This document shows positions 35,882 to 44,642 of a DNA stretch of 64,000 nt, piece after piece; positions within the stretch are counted from its first letter, which is position 1; each line of letters starts with the position of its first letter. The translations under genes and the position numbers were made by a program. The DNA lies in assembly GCA_963802745.1 (NCBI GenBank), contig CAWDKL010000056.1, positions 186,001 through 250,000 on the forward strand, in the 5' to 3' direction. This DNA is from JAJPKK01 sp963802745. GTDB taxonomy: Bacteria > Pseudomonadota > Alphaproteobacteria > Rhizobiales > Xanthobacteraceae. The notes under the pieces were generated by a model, which worked only from the letters and a program-made list of their open reading frames with translations, ran no database searches and was not told where the DNA came from.

Positions 35882-36222
35882 ACGCCGCGACGGCATTCGC
35901 CCTGTGCGGCGCGGTCGCGGTGGGGCTCGGCCTTTACGGCCTGATCACACATCCGCTGCCGCTGCGCAAAATCCTCAGCTTCAATGTGCTTGGTGCCGGC
36001 GTGTTTTTGCTGTTCGGCGTCGTTGCCCGCCGCGGCGCCGCCGCCGGCTTTGGCGGCGATCCGGTGCCGCAGGCCCTCGTCATCACCGGCCTCGTAGTGG
36101 CGTTCGCGGCGACCGCGTTGGCGGTCGCGCTGCTGTTGCGGTTGCACCAGGTGTCGGGGGTCGCGACGCTCGGCGATGACAGCGCGGACGCCGGGGCCGG
36201 TCAGGACGCTCCCGCGCCATGA
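35878..36222 (+). CDS. mnhC: Na+/H+ antiporter subunit C (MrpC/MnhC)
   Basis: 114 residues, three membrane helices, NuoK-like. GLGLYGLITHPLPLRKILSF then NVLGAGVFLL and DPVPQALVITGLVVAFAATA are the family signatures; DPxPQALVLTAIVI is invariant in MrpC. The stop overlaps the mnhD start (ATGA). Confidence 0.9.
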   Translation: MNAATAFALCGAVAVGLGLYGLITHPLPLRKILSFNVLGAGVFLLFGVVARRGAAAGFGGDPVPQALVITGLVVAFAATALAVALLLRLHQVSGVATLGDDSADAGAGQDAPAP

Positions 36223-38000
36223 CCGGTCAGCCGGCCTCGGCACTTGACAGTTCGACGGCCGGCGGATTCCTGCTGGTGATGGCGCTCGTCGTCCCGGCCG
36301 CCGGCACGCTGATTGCCTTCGCTCGCGGAGGCCGCTGGGCCGAGCGGGTTGTGCTGGCAACCATGGTACTGGGTTTCGCCACCGCCGTGGCGGTGTTCGT
36401 GGTGCTGGGCCGAACGGAGCGTCCACTGTCCTACCTCCTCGGCGGCTGGGCACCGCCGCTCGGCGTGGCGCTGCGCGCCGACGGACTTTCCGCCGTCATG
36501 ATGATGACGACGGCGGTGGTGATGAGCGCCATCGGGGTCTTTGCCCGCGCGGATTTTTTCACACCGTCGGGTTCGGACGAGGCCCGCGCGCCATTCACGT
36601 TCTGGGTGCTGCTGCTGGCCGTCTGGGCCGCGCTGAATACGGTCTTCCTGGCCGGCGACCTGTTTACGCTCTACGTTGCGCTGGAACTCTTGACCTTCGC
36701 GGCCGTGCCACTGGTTTGCCTCGATGGCCGGGGCGAAACCCTGCGGGCGGCGCTGCGCTATCTGCTGTTCGCGCTCGCCGGCTCCGTGCTTTATCTGGTC
36801 GGGACCGCACTCCTTTACGGCATGTACGGCACGCTCGACATCGTGCTGCTGTCGCAGCGGGTCGGCCCCGTGCCGCCGACCTTGATCGCCGCGGCGCTGA
36901 TGACGATCGGACTGGTGGCGAAGAGCGCGCTGTTTCCGCTGCATCTGTGGCTGCCGCCGGCGCACGCGGGTGCACCCGCAGCGGCCAGCGCCGTGCTGTC
37001 GGCGCTGGTCGTGAAGGGCTCGTTCTTTATCGTGGTGCGATTGTGGTTCGACGCGATGCCGGGCGTCGCCACTCCGGCAGCCATGCAATTGCCGGCGGCC
37101 ATGGGTGCTGCCGCGATTGTCGTCGGCAGCATCGTGGCGCTGCGCCAGCAGCGGCTGAAGCTGCTCATCGCCTATTCGACGCTGGCGCAGATCGGCTATC
37201 TGTTCCTGATGTTTCCGCTCGCTTTCGATCCCGTCGCGGGGCGCATGCAGAGCGGCGCCGCGTTGGCAGGCGGCATCCTCCAGGCGATGTCGCACGCGAC
37301 CGCGAAGGCCGCGATGTTCCTCGCCGCCGGCCTGGTTTATGCGGCGCTGGGGCACGACCGGATCGCCGGACTTGGCGGAGTCGCGCGCGCCCTGCCGGTG
37401 ACGGTCGCGGCGTTCGCACTCGGCGGGATTGCGCTGATCGGGCTGCCGGCGAGCGGCACCTATTTGGCGAAGACCTTGTTGCTGCAAGCGGCGGCGCAGA
37501 CGGCGCAGCCGTGGTGGGATGCGGTGATCCAGGCCGGTGGGATATTGACCGGCAGCTACGTGCTGCTGGTGCTCGCCCACATGGTGGCGCCTGGGGATGC
37601 CTCAATTCCGTTGCGTCGCGCCGTTTCGCGCAGCCAGGAGATCGCGGCGCTTTTTCTGGCGCTGTGTTCGCTGCTGCTCGGACTGGTGCCGTGGCAGCCC
37701 TATTTCGCAGGTTCCCCGGATTTGGCGCCGGTTCCGCTCACGGTCAAATCGCTTTCGTCGTTGCTGTGGCCGATCCTGGGCGGCGGATTGCTGGCAATGC
37801 TGCTGGGGTATTGGGGGGTTCAATGGTCCGGCGCGCCTCGGAGTGTAGCGGCCACGGTACGAGCGACCCGGCGCCTGGCGCTTGCCGCGGCGGCGCGCGT
37901 CGTTGGAACCGATGCCCTCTTGCGACAGTGGGCAGTGGCGGGCGTATCGCTGTTGTCGCTCGCCGTGGCTCTGGGGGCGATGCTTTTTGCCGGCCGTTAA
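36219..38000 (+). CDS. mnhD: Na+/H+ antiporter subunit D (MrpD/MnhD)
   Basis: 593 residues, about fourteen membrane helices, related to NuoL/M/N. The conserved Glu helix reads FTLYVALELLTFAAVPLVCL and the Lys helix KSALFPLHLWLPPAHAGAPA then AASAVLSALVVKG. A later LIAYSTLAQIGYLFLMFPLA and SHATAKAAMFLAAG complete the proton channel. It is the only large antiporter-like subunit here. The C-terminal 120 residues extend beyond the core. Confidence 0.92.
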   Translation: MTGQPASALDSSTAGGFLLVMALVVPAAGTLIAFARGGRWAERVVLATMVLGFATAVAVFVVLGRTERPLSYLLGGWAPPLGVALRADGLSAVMMMTTAVVMSAIGVFARADFFTPSGSDEARAPFTFWVLLLAVWAALNTVFLAGDLFTLYVALELLTFAAVPLVCLDGRGETLRAALRYLLFALAGSVLYLVGTALLYGMYGTLDIVLLSQRVGPVPPTLIAAALMTIGLVAKSALFPLHLWLPPAHAGAPAAASAVLSALVVKGSFFIVVRLWFDAMPGVATPAAMQLPAAMGAAAIVVGSIVALRQQRLKLLIAYSTLAQIGYLFLMFPLAFDPVAGRMQSGAALAGGILQAMSHATAKAAMFLAAGLVYAALGHDRIAGLGGVARALPVTVAAFALGGIALIGLPASGTYLAKTLLLQAAAQTAQPWWDAVIQAGGILTGSYVLLVLAHMVAPGDASIPLRRAVSRSQEIAALFLALCSLLLGLVPWQPYFAGSPDLAPVPLTVKSLSSLLWPILGGGLLAMLLGYWGVQWSGAPRSVAATVRATRRLALAAAARVVGTDALLRQWAVAGVSLLSLAVALGAMLFAGR

Positions 38001-38303
38001 GCGGAAAACGAAAGCAACACACGTACCCCATCAATTCGACGCAGGGTCATGGCCACGAGGCATGCGGTTCCCTCCCGCCCGCGCCCGAATGGCTCATGAT
38101 GGTATTTATCGGCACGCTTCTGTTCTCCGGCCCTTCAGTCAAAGCCGACTATCCGACCGTGCCGACGCGCGCTTGATGCTCATTTTAACTGCTGGTTTGG
38201 GTTTTTAAACGGCGGCGCTTGCAACAGTGCGACGTTCCTGCGCGGGTGATTGGTGCGGCCGATTGATCGAACTTTAAATCGATAGCGGCTCGGGGAGGAC
38301 GAC
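38001..38303. other. Gene-free stretch
   Basis: About 300 bases between mnhD and the glutaminase gene. No gene, repeat or terminator is recognised. Confidence 0.4.
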
Positions 38304-39308
38304 ATGGAGATTCGGCCCGCCGACGAGCCCGAAGCCGGATACGACTTCGTCTCGACCGGCCGGTTGCCGCCGTCCGATCTGGTCAGCGCCCTGGTGGCCG
38401 AGGCGCACGATCGCTTCAAGTCCGATAGCGGCGGCAAGAACTCTAGCGTCTATCCGGCGCTCGCCCGCATGCCGAGCACGTTGTTCGGCATTTGCATTGC
38501 GGGAACGAGCGGCAGCATCTTCGCGGCAGGAGATGCCGACTACGCATTCTCGATCATGAGCGTGTCGAAGCCGTTCGTGTTCGCGCTGATCTGCCAGGAA
38601 CTGGGCGCCGGCGCGGTGCGCGAAAAGCTCGGCGTCAATGCCACGGGGTTGGCGTTCAACTCGCTTGCAGCGATTGAGCAGGGAGCTGGCGGCCGAACCA
38701 ACCCGATGGTAAATGCCGGCGCCATCGCGACGACGAGCCTCGTTCCCGGCGCGTCCGTCGCGGCGAAATGGTCCTTCATCCACGACGGTCTGTCGCGTTT
38801 CGCGGGGCGCAAGCTGACGTTGAACGAGGAAGTTTACGCCTCGGCAATACAGACGAATTTCCGCAACCACGCCATCGCGCGGCTGCTGCAGAGCTACGGC
38901 CGGATTTACTGCGATCCGGCGGAAGCGACCGCGCTCTACACCAGACAATGTTCGCTCAATGTAAACGCCCGCGACCTCGCGGTGATGGGGGCAACGCTTG
39001 CCGACGGCGGCGTCAACCCGCTTACCAAGGAGCGCGTGGTGGATGCGGCCGTCTGTCATTACGCGCTCGCCGTCATGACCACGGCGGGCCTGTACGAAAC
39101 CTCCGGCGATTGGCTCTACGAGGTCGGCCTGCCGGGCAAAAGCGGCATCGGCGGCGGGATCGTCGCGGTTTCGCCGGGCAAGGGCGGATTGGGCACATTC
39201 GCCCCGCCGCTCGACAGCGCGGGCAACAGCGTCAAGGGCCAGCTGGTCGCAAAATTCCTGTCCCAGCGGTTGGGCATGGACCTTTTCGTTTCAAAACCCC
39301 AGATTTAA
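38304..39308 (+). CDS. glsA: Glutaminase
   Basis: 334 residues. Serine-dependent beta-lactamase-like fold: the catalytic SxxK appears as MSVSKPF (about residue 90), followed by GRTNPMVNAGAIATTSLVPG, the conserved asparagine loop, and CSLNVNARDLAVMGATLADG then GGVNP and LPGKSGIGGGIVAV. It hydrolyses L-glutamine to glutamate and ammonia. The length matches bacterial GlsA with a slightly long N terminus. Not part of a clear operon. Confidence 0.95.
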   Translation: MEIRPADEPEAGYDFVSTGRLPPSDLVSALVAEAHDRFKSDSGGKNSSVYPALARMPSTLFGICIAGTSGSIFAAGDADYAFSIMSVSKPFVFALICQELGAGAVREKLGVNATGLAFNSLAAIEQGAGGRTNPMVNAGAIATTSLVPGASVAAKWSFIHDGLSRFAGRKLTLNEEVYASAIQTNFRNHAIARLLQSYGRIYCDPAEATALYTRQCSLNVNARDLAVMGATLADGGVNPLTKERVVDAAVCHYALAVMTTAGLYETSGDWLYEVGLPGKSGIGGGIVAVSPGKGGLGTFAPPLDSAGNSVKGQLVAKFLSQRLGMDLFVSKPQI

Positions 39309-40166
39309 TTCACGCGCATGATCAGTTTCGCTATCCTTCGGATGCGAATCGGCGGGCGCAGCAATCGCTCCACCGCTGCGCGGGCGCCTCATGCAGATCC
39401 ATAGCGCGGCGCGCCGGCTGGCAGACGGCCGGCATCCTTGGCACGCCGTAGAGTCCGCGGCCGAATGATGCGTGGCCGGCCGCCATGCCTTCGAGGAGAT
39501 CGCGGAACGGATGGATTATGCGCGCGGCAGTTGCGTGTCCTCGGAACGCGACCGAGGAAGCGCCGCAGACGCGCACAACTCGGCCGACCAAGATGCACGC
39601 CATCTTGCGGGGCGAGGTGCATCGGCGACGTGGAGGCTCGAGGCGGACGCTTGATGGACTTTCTTGATGGGCCGGGTTGCTTCCGGCTTCGATTAGTTGA
39701 AGAAGGGATTCCGATGCTGACGGTGCGCACCAGTACAGCATCCGCTGCGCCCAATCGAGCGATTCCTGCCGAGCCAGCGCGGCCTGTCGAGCGTTGCCTC
39801 ATTAAGCGATCGGCCGTCCGGTATCAAGAGCTGGCAATGCCCCGAAGCAGATAGTCGAAACTTTGTGGCCGAGCTTCAGGGTGCCGCTGTCCAGACGAAG
39901 CTTGGCGGCATGCTCATCGCCTATGCGGCGCTGTTCTCTCCGCGAGTTGGCGGTATCGTTGCGCGCCTATCGGCGACTTCTGATGTTCTGAATCGCCTGG
40001 CAGCGATAGGCCGATGCTGGTGCTGCAGTCCTAGCAGGGCGCGCAAGTACCGTCTGACCGGTGCGATTCTCATGTCGCGCCGAGCGGGATCCGCACGGCT
40101 ATAGGACTTCGAGCAATACGCGATCGATCATGACGGACATCGACGGATTCATAAGGCGAGTGTCGC
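39309..40166. other. Long gene-free stretch
   Basis: About 860 bases with many short frames on both strands but none with a recognisable domain, ribosome site or convincing composition. A frame at 39865-40104 has a mildly hydrophobic middle (GGMLIAYAALFSPRVGGIVA). It may be eroded coding DNA. No repeat ends were found. Confidence 0.45.
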
Positions 40167-41501
40167 TCACCCCGGCAGCGGCTTGCCAAGAGTCTCCGGC
40201 AGGAACAGCGCCGCGAGCAGGCTCGCGAGATACACCATGGCGATGGTCATGGCGGCTTGGCTCAAGCCCCCGGCCTGCGTCGTCAGCCAGCCCGAGAGCA
40301 GCGGTCCGAGCCATGCCACCAGGCGCGGGGTGTTGAAAATAAAGCCGGCGGCGGTTGCCCGCATGCGGGTGGGAAACAGTTCCGGCAGCCAGGCTGCCAT
40401 CCAGGTGTATTGGCCGGACACGAAGGCGCCGCACAGGCCGGCGCAGACCAGCATCATGGCCGGCGTCTGCGCCCAATAGAACAGCAGCGGCACGCTCACG
40501 AACGCAGCCGCCACGTAGAAGATCGTCACCGGTTTGCGGCCGTAGGCGTCGGCCAGGAAGCCGAATGCCGCATAGCCGATGACGGCGGTGCCGTTGAGCG
40601 CCATGCCGCCATAGCTCGCCCATTCCTGGCCGTTGAGTCCGGCCTTGGCGCCGACCGAGGCCATGTAGGGCGGGATCCAGGCGCCGATGCCCCAAAAGGC
40701 GACGGTGGTGGCAAACGACATCACCAGCGCCAGCAGCACGCGATTGCGGATGTCGGTTTCCGCGAACAGGCCCGCCACGGTGAAGCGCGCCAGCGCCGCA
40801 TCCTGGGCGCCCAGCGTGGCACCGCTGCGCTTGCGCGCAAGTGCAGCCTGGCGCTGGTCGTTGACGCGTTCCCAGCGCTCGGATTCCGGGATGGCGCGGC
40901 GTATCCAGATGGTCATCAGTGCCGGCAGCACGCCGAGCAGAAACATATAGCGCCAGGCATCCGGCCCCATGGCGCCGATGAACAGCCACGCGAACGAGGC
41001 AAGGAAGAAGCCGACGCCGAGCCCGCTCTGCATCAGCCCGACGCCGCGGCCGCGCACCTTATCGGGCCAAATCTCCGCGACGATCGATGCGCCGGTCACC
41101 CATTCGGAGCCGATCGCGAGGCCGACCAGGAAGCGCAGCACCGCGAACGACACCCAGTTCCAGGCAAATGCGCTGAGCCCGGTCATCACCGAATAGGCGA
41201 TGATCGCCAGCATCATGGTGCGCTTGCGGCCGAGATAGTCGGTCAGCACGCCGCCGACCAGGCCGCCGATTCCCCAGCCGAGCAGATTCAGCGCAATGAT
41301 GGTGCCGGCATAGAACGGGATCTGCGCATATTGCGAGGGGTCGAGCAGCTGCCGCAGCGCCGCGCCGACCGCCATCACCAGCGCAAAGGCCTCATAGCCG
41401 TCGAACATCCAGCCGAGATTGGATGCCAGCAGGGTGTTCCACTGGGCGCGGTCGAGTTGACGGTACCAGGGGAGATCGGCGGCAATCACGGCCTGCGACA
41501 T
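40167..41501 (-). CDS. MFS transporter (aromatic acid/sialate:H+ symporter type)
   Basis: 444 residues, twelve helices. The loop-2 motif reads GGVLTDYLGRKRTMMLAIIA and the loop-8 counterpart GFLADAYGRKPVTIFYVAAA, both DxxGRK-like. NLGWMFDGYEAFALVMAVGA in helix 1 carries the D-G-Y/F signature of the AAHS/sialic acid group. The start at 41501 has GGAGGA upstream; the frame to 41624 is an extension without such a site. It probably imports an organic acid with protons. Confidence 0.88.
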   Translation of the reverse strand: MSQAVIAADLPWYRQLDRAQWNTLLASNLGWMFDGYEAFALVMAVGAALRQLLDPSQYAQIPFYAGTIIALNLLGWGIGGLVGGVLTDYLGRKRTMMLAIIAYSVMTGLSAFAWNWVSFAVLRFLVGLAIGSEWVTGASIVAEIWPDKVRGRGVGLMQSGLGVGFFLASFAWLFIGAMGPDAWRYMFLLGVLPALMTIWIRRAIPESERWERVNDQRQAALARKRSGATLGAQDAALARFTVAGLFAETDIRNRVLLALVMSFATTVAFWGIGAWIPPYMASVGAKAGLNGQEWASYGGMALNGTAVIGYAAFGFLADAYGRKPVTIFYVAAAFVSVPLLFYWAQTPAMMLVCAGLCGAFVSGQYTWMAAWLPELFPTRMRATAAGFIFNTPRLVAWLGPLLSGWLTTQAGGLSQAAMTIAMVYLASLLAALFLPETLGKPLPG

Positions 41502-41850
41502 TGGTGCGAGTCCTCCATTTTCGCCTTCTGTTATACGCGATTCCGAAATCCGTGTGCGCCAGAAGCCGCAGAACCACACTGGCCTGCCGCACCCCGCACC
41601 GTTACGGCCCCACTCCCGCGACAATTGGCAATTTTCTCACGCGGGGCGAGCGACGGGCGCGGGCACGGAGATCGATCCAATGCTTGATCGTTCGGCACCT
41701 GAACAGCATGAAGATGCCATGCAACCGTAAATTCAAGCTGCAACCTTGCGCCTAATGAGGGCGTTCACCTTCAATCGTTGCGGGGTCCGGTGATGAGGGC
41801 TTCACCATCAGCAGGAGCAGTGAGACGATAACGCCGACGCGGAGGACACG
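41502..41850. other. Divergent promoter region
   Basis: About 350 bases between the divergent MFS and flavin monooxygenase genes. It must hold both promoters. No operator palindrome is obvious. Confidence 0.35.
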
Positions 41851-43392
41851 ATGCCCGGTAGCGACGTTCTGATTGTCGGCGCCGGCCCAACCGGGCTGGT
41901 GCTGGCGCTATGGCTGACCAAGCTTGGCGTAAAGGTGCGCATCATCGACAAGACGGCGGAGGCGGGGACGACGTCGCGCGCTCTGGCGGTGCAAGCACGG
42001 ACGCTGGAACTCTATCGGCAGCTCGACCTGGCCGACGCGGTCGTGGCCCAGGGCCACAAGGTTGGCGCCGTCAACTTGTGGGTCAAGGGCGAACCGGCGG
42101 CACGGCTTCCGTTCGAAACCATCGGCTCGGATCTTACGCCTTATTCGTTCCTGCAAATCTTTCCTCAGGATCGGCACGAGCGGCTGCTGATCGATCGGCT
42201 CCAAGCGCTTGGCGTCGCGGTCGAGCGGCGAACCGAATTGGTGGGCTTTGCCGATGCGGGGGATCGCATTCTGGCGTGCCTGCGCAGCTCGGATGGCCAC
42301 GAGGAATCCTCTGAAGCGCAATATATCGCCGGGTGCGACGGCGCCCGCTCGATCGTGCGCGAGACGATCGGCACCGGATTTCCGGGTGGCACCTATCGGC
42401 AAATCTTCTATGTCGCCGACGTCGAGGCTGGCGGTCCTGCGGTGGACGGGGAACTGCACGTCGATCTTGACGAGGCGGATTTCCTGGCGGTCTTTCCGTT
42501 GGCCGGACAAGGGCGCGCACGCCTCATCGGAACTGTGCGGGATAAACGGGCCGATCGCGCCGATACGTTAGCGTTTGCGGACGTGAGCGACCGGGCGATC
42601 AACAACCTCAAGGTGCGCGTCGCGAAGGTCAATTGGTTTTCGACCTATCATGTGCATCACCGGGTGACGGAGCATTTCCGCAAAGGCCGTGCTTTTTTGC
42701 TTGGCGACGCAGCGCACATTCATAGTCCTGCCGGCGGCCAGGGCATGAACACCGGGATTGGCGATGCCATCAATCTGGCCTGGAAACTGGCTACGGTCCT
42801 GGCTGCCGGCGCCCCCGACAGCCTCCTCGACAGTTACGAGGCGGAAAGGATCGGCTTTGCGCGGCGGCTGGTGGCAACCACCGATCGCGTATTCAGCTTT
42901 GTGACCGCCGAGGGCCCCATCGCGGATCTCGTGCGGACGCGCATCGCCCCCGTGCTGTTGCGGCAGGTCATGAGGTTCGGCATAGGCCGTGAATATATTT
43001 TTCGAACGGTTTCGCAGATCACCGTGAATTATCGTGGTGGTCCGCTCAGCCGCGGTGCAGCCGGCGCGGTGCATGGCGGCGATCGCCTACCTTGGGTATC
43101 GATCGCGGGAAAGGATAATTACGAGTCGCTCGCCCTGATGGACTGGCAGATGCATATTTACGGCTCGCCCCGCCCCGAACTTAAGACTTGGTGTACGGCG
43201 CAAAATCTTTCTCTTCACGCGATGGATTGGCGATCCGAGTATGAGCGCGCCGGCTTGGTTCGTGATGCACTGTATTTGCTCAGACCCGACACCTATGTGG
43301 CGCTCGCCGATGCCTCCGGGACTGTGAATGCCATCGATCGATATTTTACCGATCACGGCATTCAATACGGCGCGTTCCCAGTGCGAAGGTAG
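41851..43392 (+). CDS. FAD-dependent aromatic-ring monooxygenase (group A)
   Basis: 513 residues. The N-terminal FAD site is DVLIVGAGPTGLVLALWLTK; the DG motif appears as AGCDGARSIVRETIG and the GD motif as LLGDAAHIHSPAGGQGMNTG then IGDAINLAWKL. These mark the PHBH/MhpA/phenol hydroxylase group using NAD(P)H. A thioredoxin-like C-terminal region is present but short. The substrate is probably a phenolic or polycyclic compound. It is divergent from an MFS carrier of the aromatic-acid type, so the two may serve one pathway. Confidence 0.9.
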   Translation: MPGSDVLIVGAGPTGLVLALWLTKLGVKVRIIDKTAEAGTTSRALAVQARTLELYRQLDLADAVVAQGHKVGAVNLWVKGEPAARLPFETIGSDLTPYSFLQIFPQDRHERLLIDRLQALGVAVERRTELVGFADAGDRILACLRSSDGHEESSEAQYIAGCDGARSIVRETIGTGFPGGTYRQIFYVADVEAGGPAVDGELHVDLDEADFLAVFPLAGQGRARLIGTVRDKRADRADTLAFADVSDRAINNLKVRVAKVNWFSTYHVHHRVTEHFRKGRAFLLGDAAHIHSPAGGQGMNTGIGDAINLAWKLATVLAAGAPDSLLDSYEAERIGFARRLVATTDRVFSFVTAEGPIADLVRTRIAPVLLRQVMRFGIGREYIFRTVSQITVNYRGGPLSRGAAGAVHGGDRLPWVSIAGKDNYESLALMDWQMHIYGSPRPELKTWCTAQNLSLHAMDWRSEYERAGLVRDALYLLRPDTYVALADASGTVNAIDRYFTDHGIQYGAFPVRR

Positions 43393-43617
43393 TGATGCTC
43401 CGTCCTCGCCGCCATTAGCGCCATGGATGGAAACCAAACTACCGGACTGGACCGTCAATTCCAAGGAGTTGATCGTTTGCCAGCTCCGTCGGCAGGAACC
43501 GTGTCGCAAGGAAAAGTCACATGCTGGACAACTCTTCGGTTCGAACCAAGGAAACGCTGGTCGAGTACTACTGAAATCAGAAAATGTAACATGGGAAAAA
43601 GTCGTGGCGGATCATTC

Positions 43618-43704
43618 GTCATCGCCGGGCTTGTGCCGGCGATCTCGTTCAGGAGGGCACGGTTCGCCGACTTTCGAGATGGCCGGGACAAGCCCGGCCA
43701 TGAC
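43618..43704. repeat. Palindromic intergenic repeat
   Basis: Two imperfect arms of about 31 bases, starting GTCATCGCCGGGCTTGTGCC and ending GGACAAGCCCGGCCATGAC, enclose about 25 bases. It resembles the core of the element at 4009-4174 and that at 57787-57829. The rest of the 43393-43842 gap has no recognised gene. Confidence 0.6.
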
Positions 43705-43842
43705 CCTTGGGGACCGCCATGAGCTTTGCCCCAGTTACCAGAAAATCTCAGACGTCATTGACATCACAAGGCTTTTCAAAACCGGTGGATTGGTAAACCT
43801 CTTGCGATTTCAAAGGCATAGGCGATTTGTGACTCAGTCGTA

Positions 43843-44328
43843 CTAGCCCGATCTTGCCTTGCGTTTGCGCGCCGCCGATTTCACCGCGGAAATGATTTCC
43901 GGGTAGGCGGCGCAGCGGCAGAGATTGCCGGAGAGATAATCGCGGATGCGGTCGTCGTCCGGGTCGGGATAGGCGTCGAGCAACTGCTTCACCATCAAGA
44001 TGAAGCCGGGCGTACAGAAGCCGCACTGAAACGCGCCTTCCTCGATGAAGGCCTCTTGCACCGGATCGAGGACATTGTCGTGGTCGAGGTGCTCGATGGT
44101 TTCCACCTGGGCACCGTCCGCGAAGGCGGCGAGATAAAGGCACCCGGAAACCGCCTGGCCATCGACGATCAGGGTACAGCAGCCGCACAGCCCCTGGCCG
44201 CAGCTTTCGCGCGCGCCATAGAGGCTGAATTCGTTGCGCACGACTTCGAGCAGGCTGTGATGATTGGCGATCGCGGCCGATACCGGCTCGCCGTTGAGGG
44301 TGAAGGAGATGGTGCGTGTAGAGGTCAT
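43843..44328 (-). CDS. Orphan (2Fe-2S)-binding subunit, CoxS/XDH type
   Basis: 161 residues. A plant-type ferredoxin domain with SCGQGLCGCCTLIVDG and a second all-helical [2Fe-2S] domain with QCGFCTPGFILMVKQLL and LSGNLCRCAAYPEIISAV. These are the two clusters of the small subunit of molybdenum hydroxylases (CO dehydrogenase, xanthine dehydrogenase, isoquinoline oxidoreductase). The large molybdopterin subunit is not adjacent, which is unusual. The PQQ dehydrogenase is divergent across 314 bases. Confidence 0.9.
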   Translation of the reverse strand: MTSTRTISFTLNGEPVSAAIANHHSLLEVVRNEFSLYGARESCGQGLCGCCTLIVDGQAVSGCLYLAAFADGAQVETIEHLDHDNVLDPVQEAFIEEGAFQCGFCTPGFILMVKQLLDAYPDPDDDRIRDYLSGNLCRCAAYPEIISAVKSAARKRKARSG

Positions 44329-44642
44329 GCTTGGCTCCTAGCAAACATTCGCACGGCTGACAAAAACTTCGTCGGGTCGCCGGCGGAAGGTAAATGGCTG
44401 CCGGTCGGCCGACTGGAGGCAGAATCGGCCGACGCTGGACGACCGGCTGCAGCATCCTGCAAGGATCGATGACGCTCCAGTTCCATGCACCCCAATATCG
44501 TCGTATGCTGGCCGCAAATCTTCCGACGGACCGCTCATCCTGTAAAAAACGACGGCGGCGGCAGTCCCCGCAGGGGCCGTTCGTTTGGCAATCCGATCGG
44601 CAGGCGCGCATGAGCGGGCCGCATTCGTACTGGGAGGGATGC
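44329..44642. other. Divergent intergenic region
   Basis: About 314 bases between the orphan iron-sulfur gene and the PQQ dehydrogenase gene. It should contain both promoters. No regulator site is recognised. Confidence 0.35.

Noticed and set aside
36201..37580. 459-codon minus-strand frame opposite mnhD
   Set aside because: Composition is Gln/Arg/His-rich and shadow-like; mnhD on the plus strand has full family motifs.
39331..39741. Minus-strand 136-codon frame after glsA as a gene
   Set aside because: No domain, no ribosome site, and no hydrophobic or codon pattern unlike the surrounding non-coding sequence.
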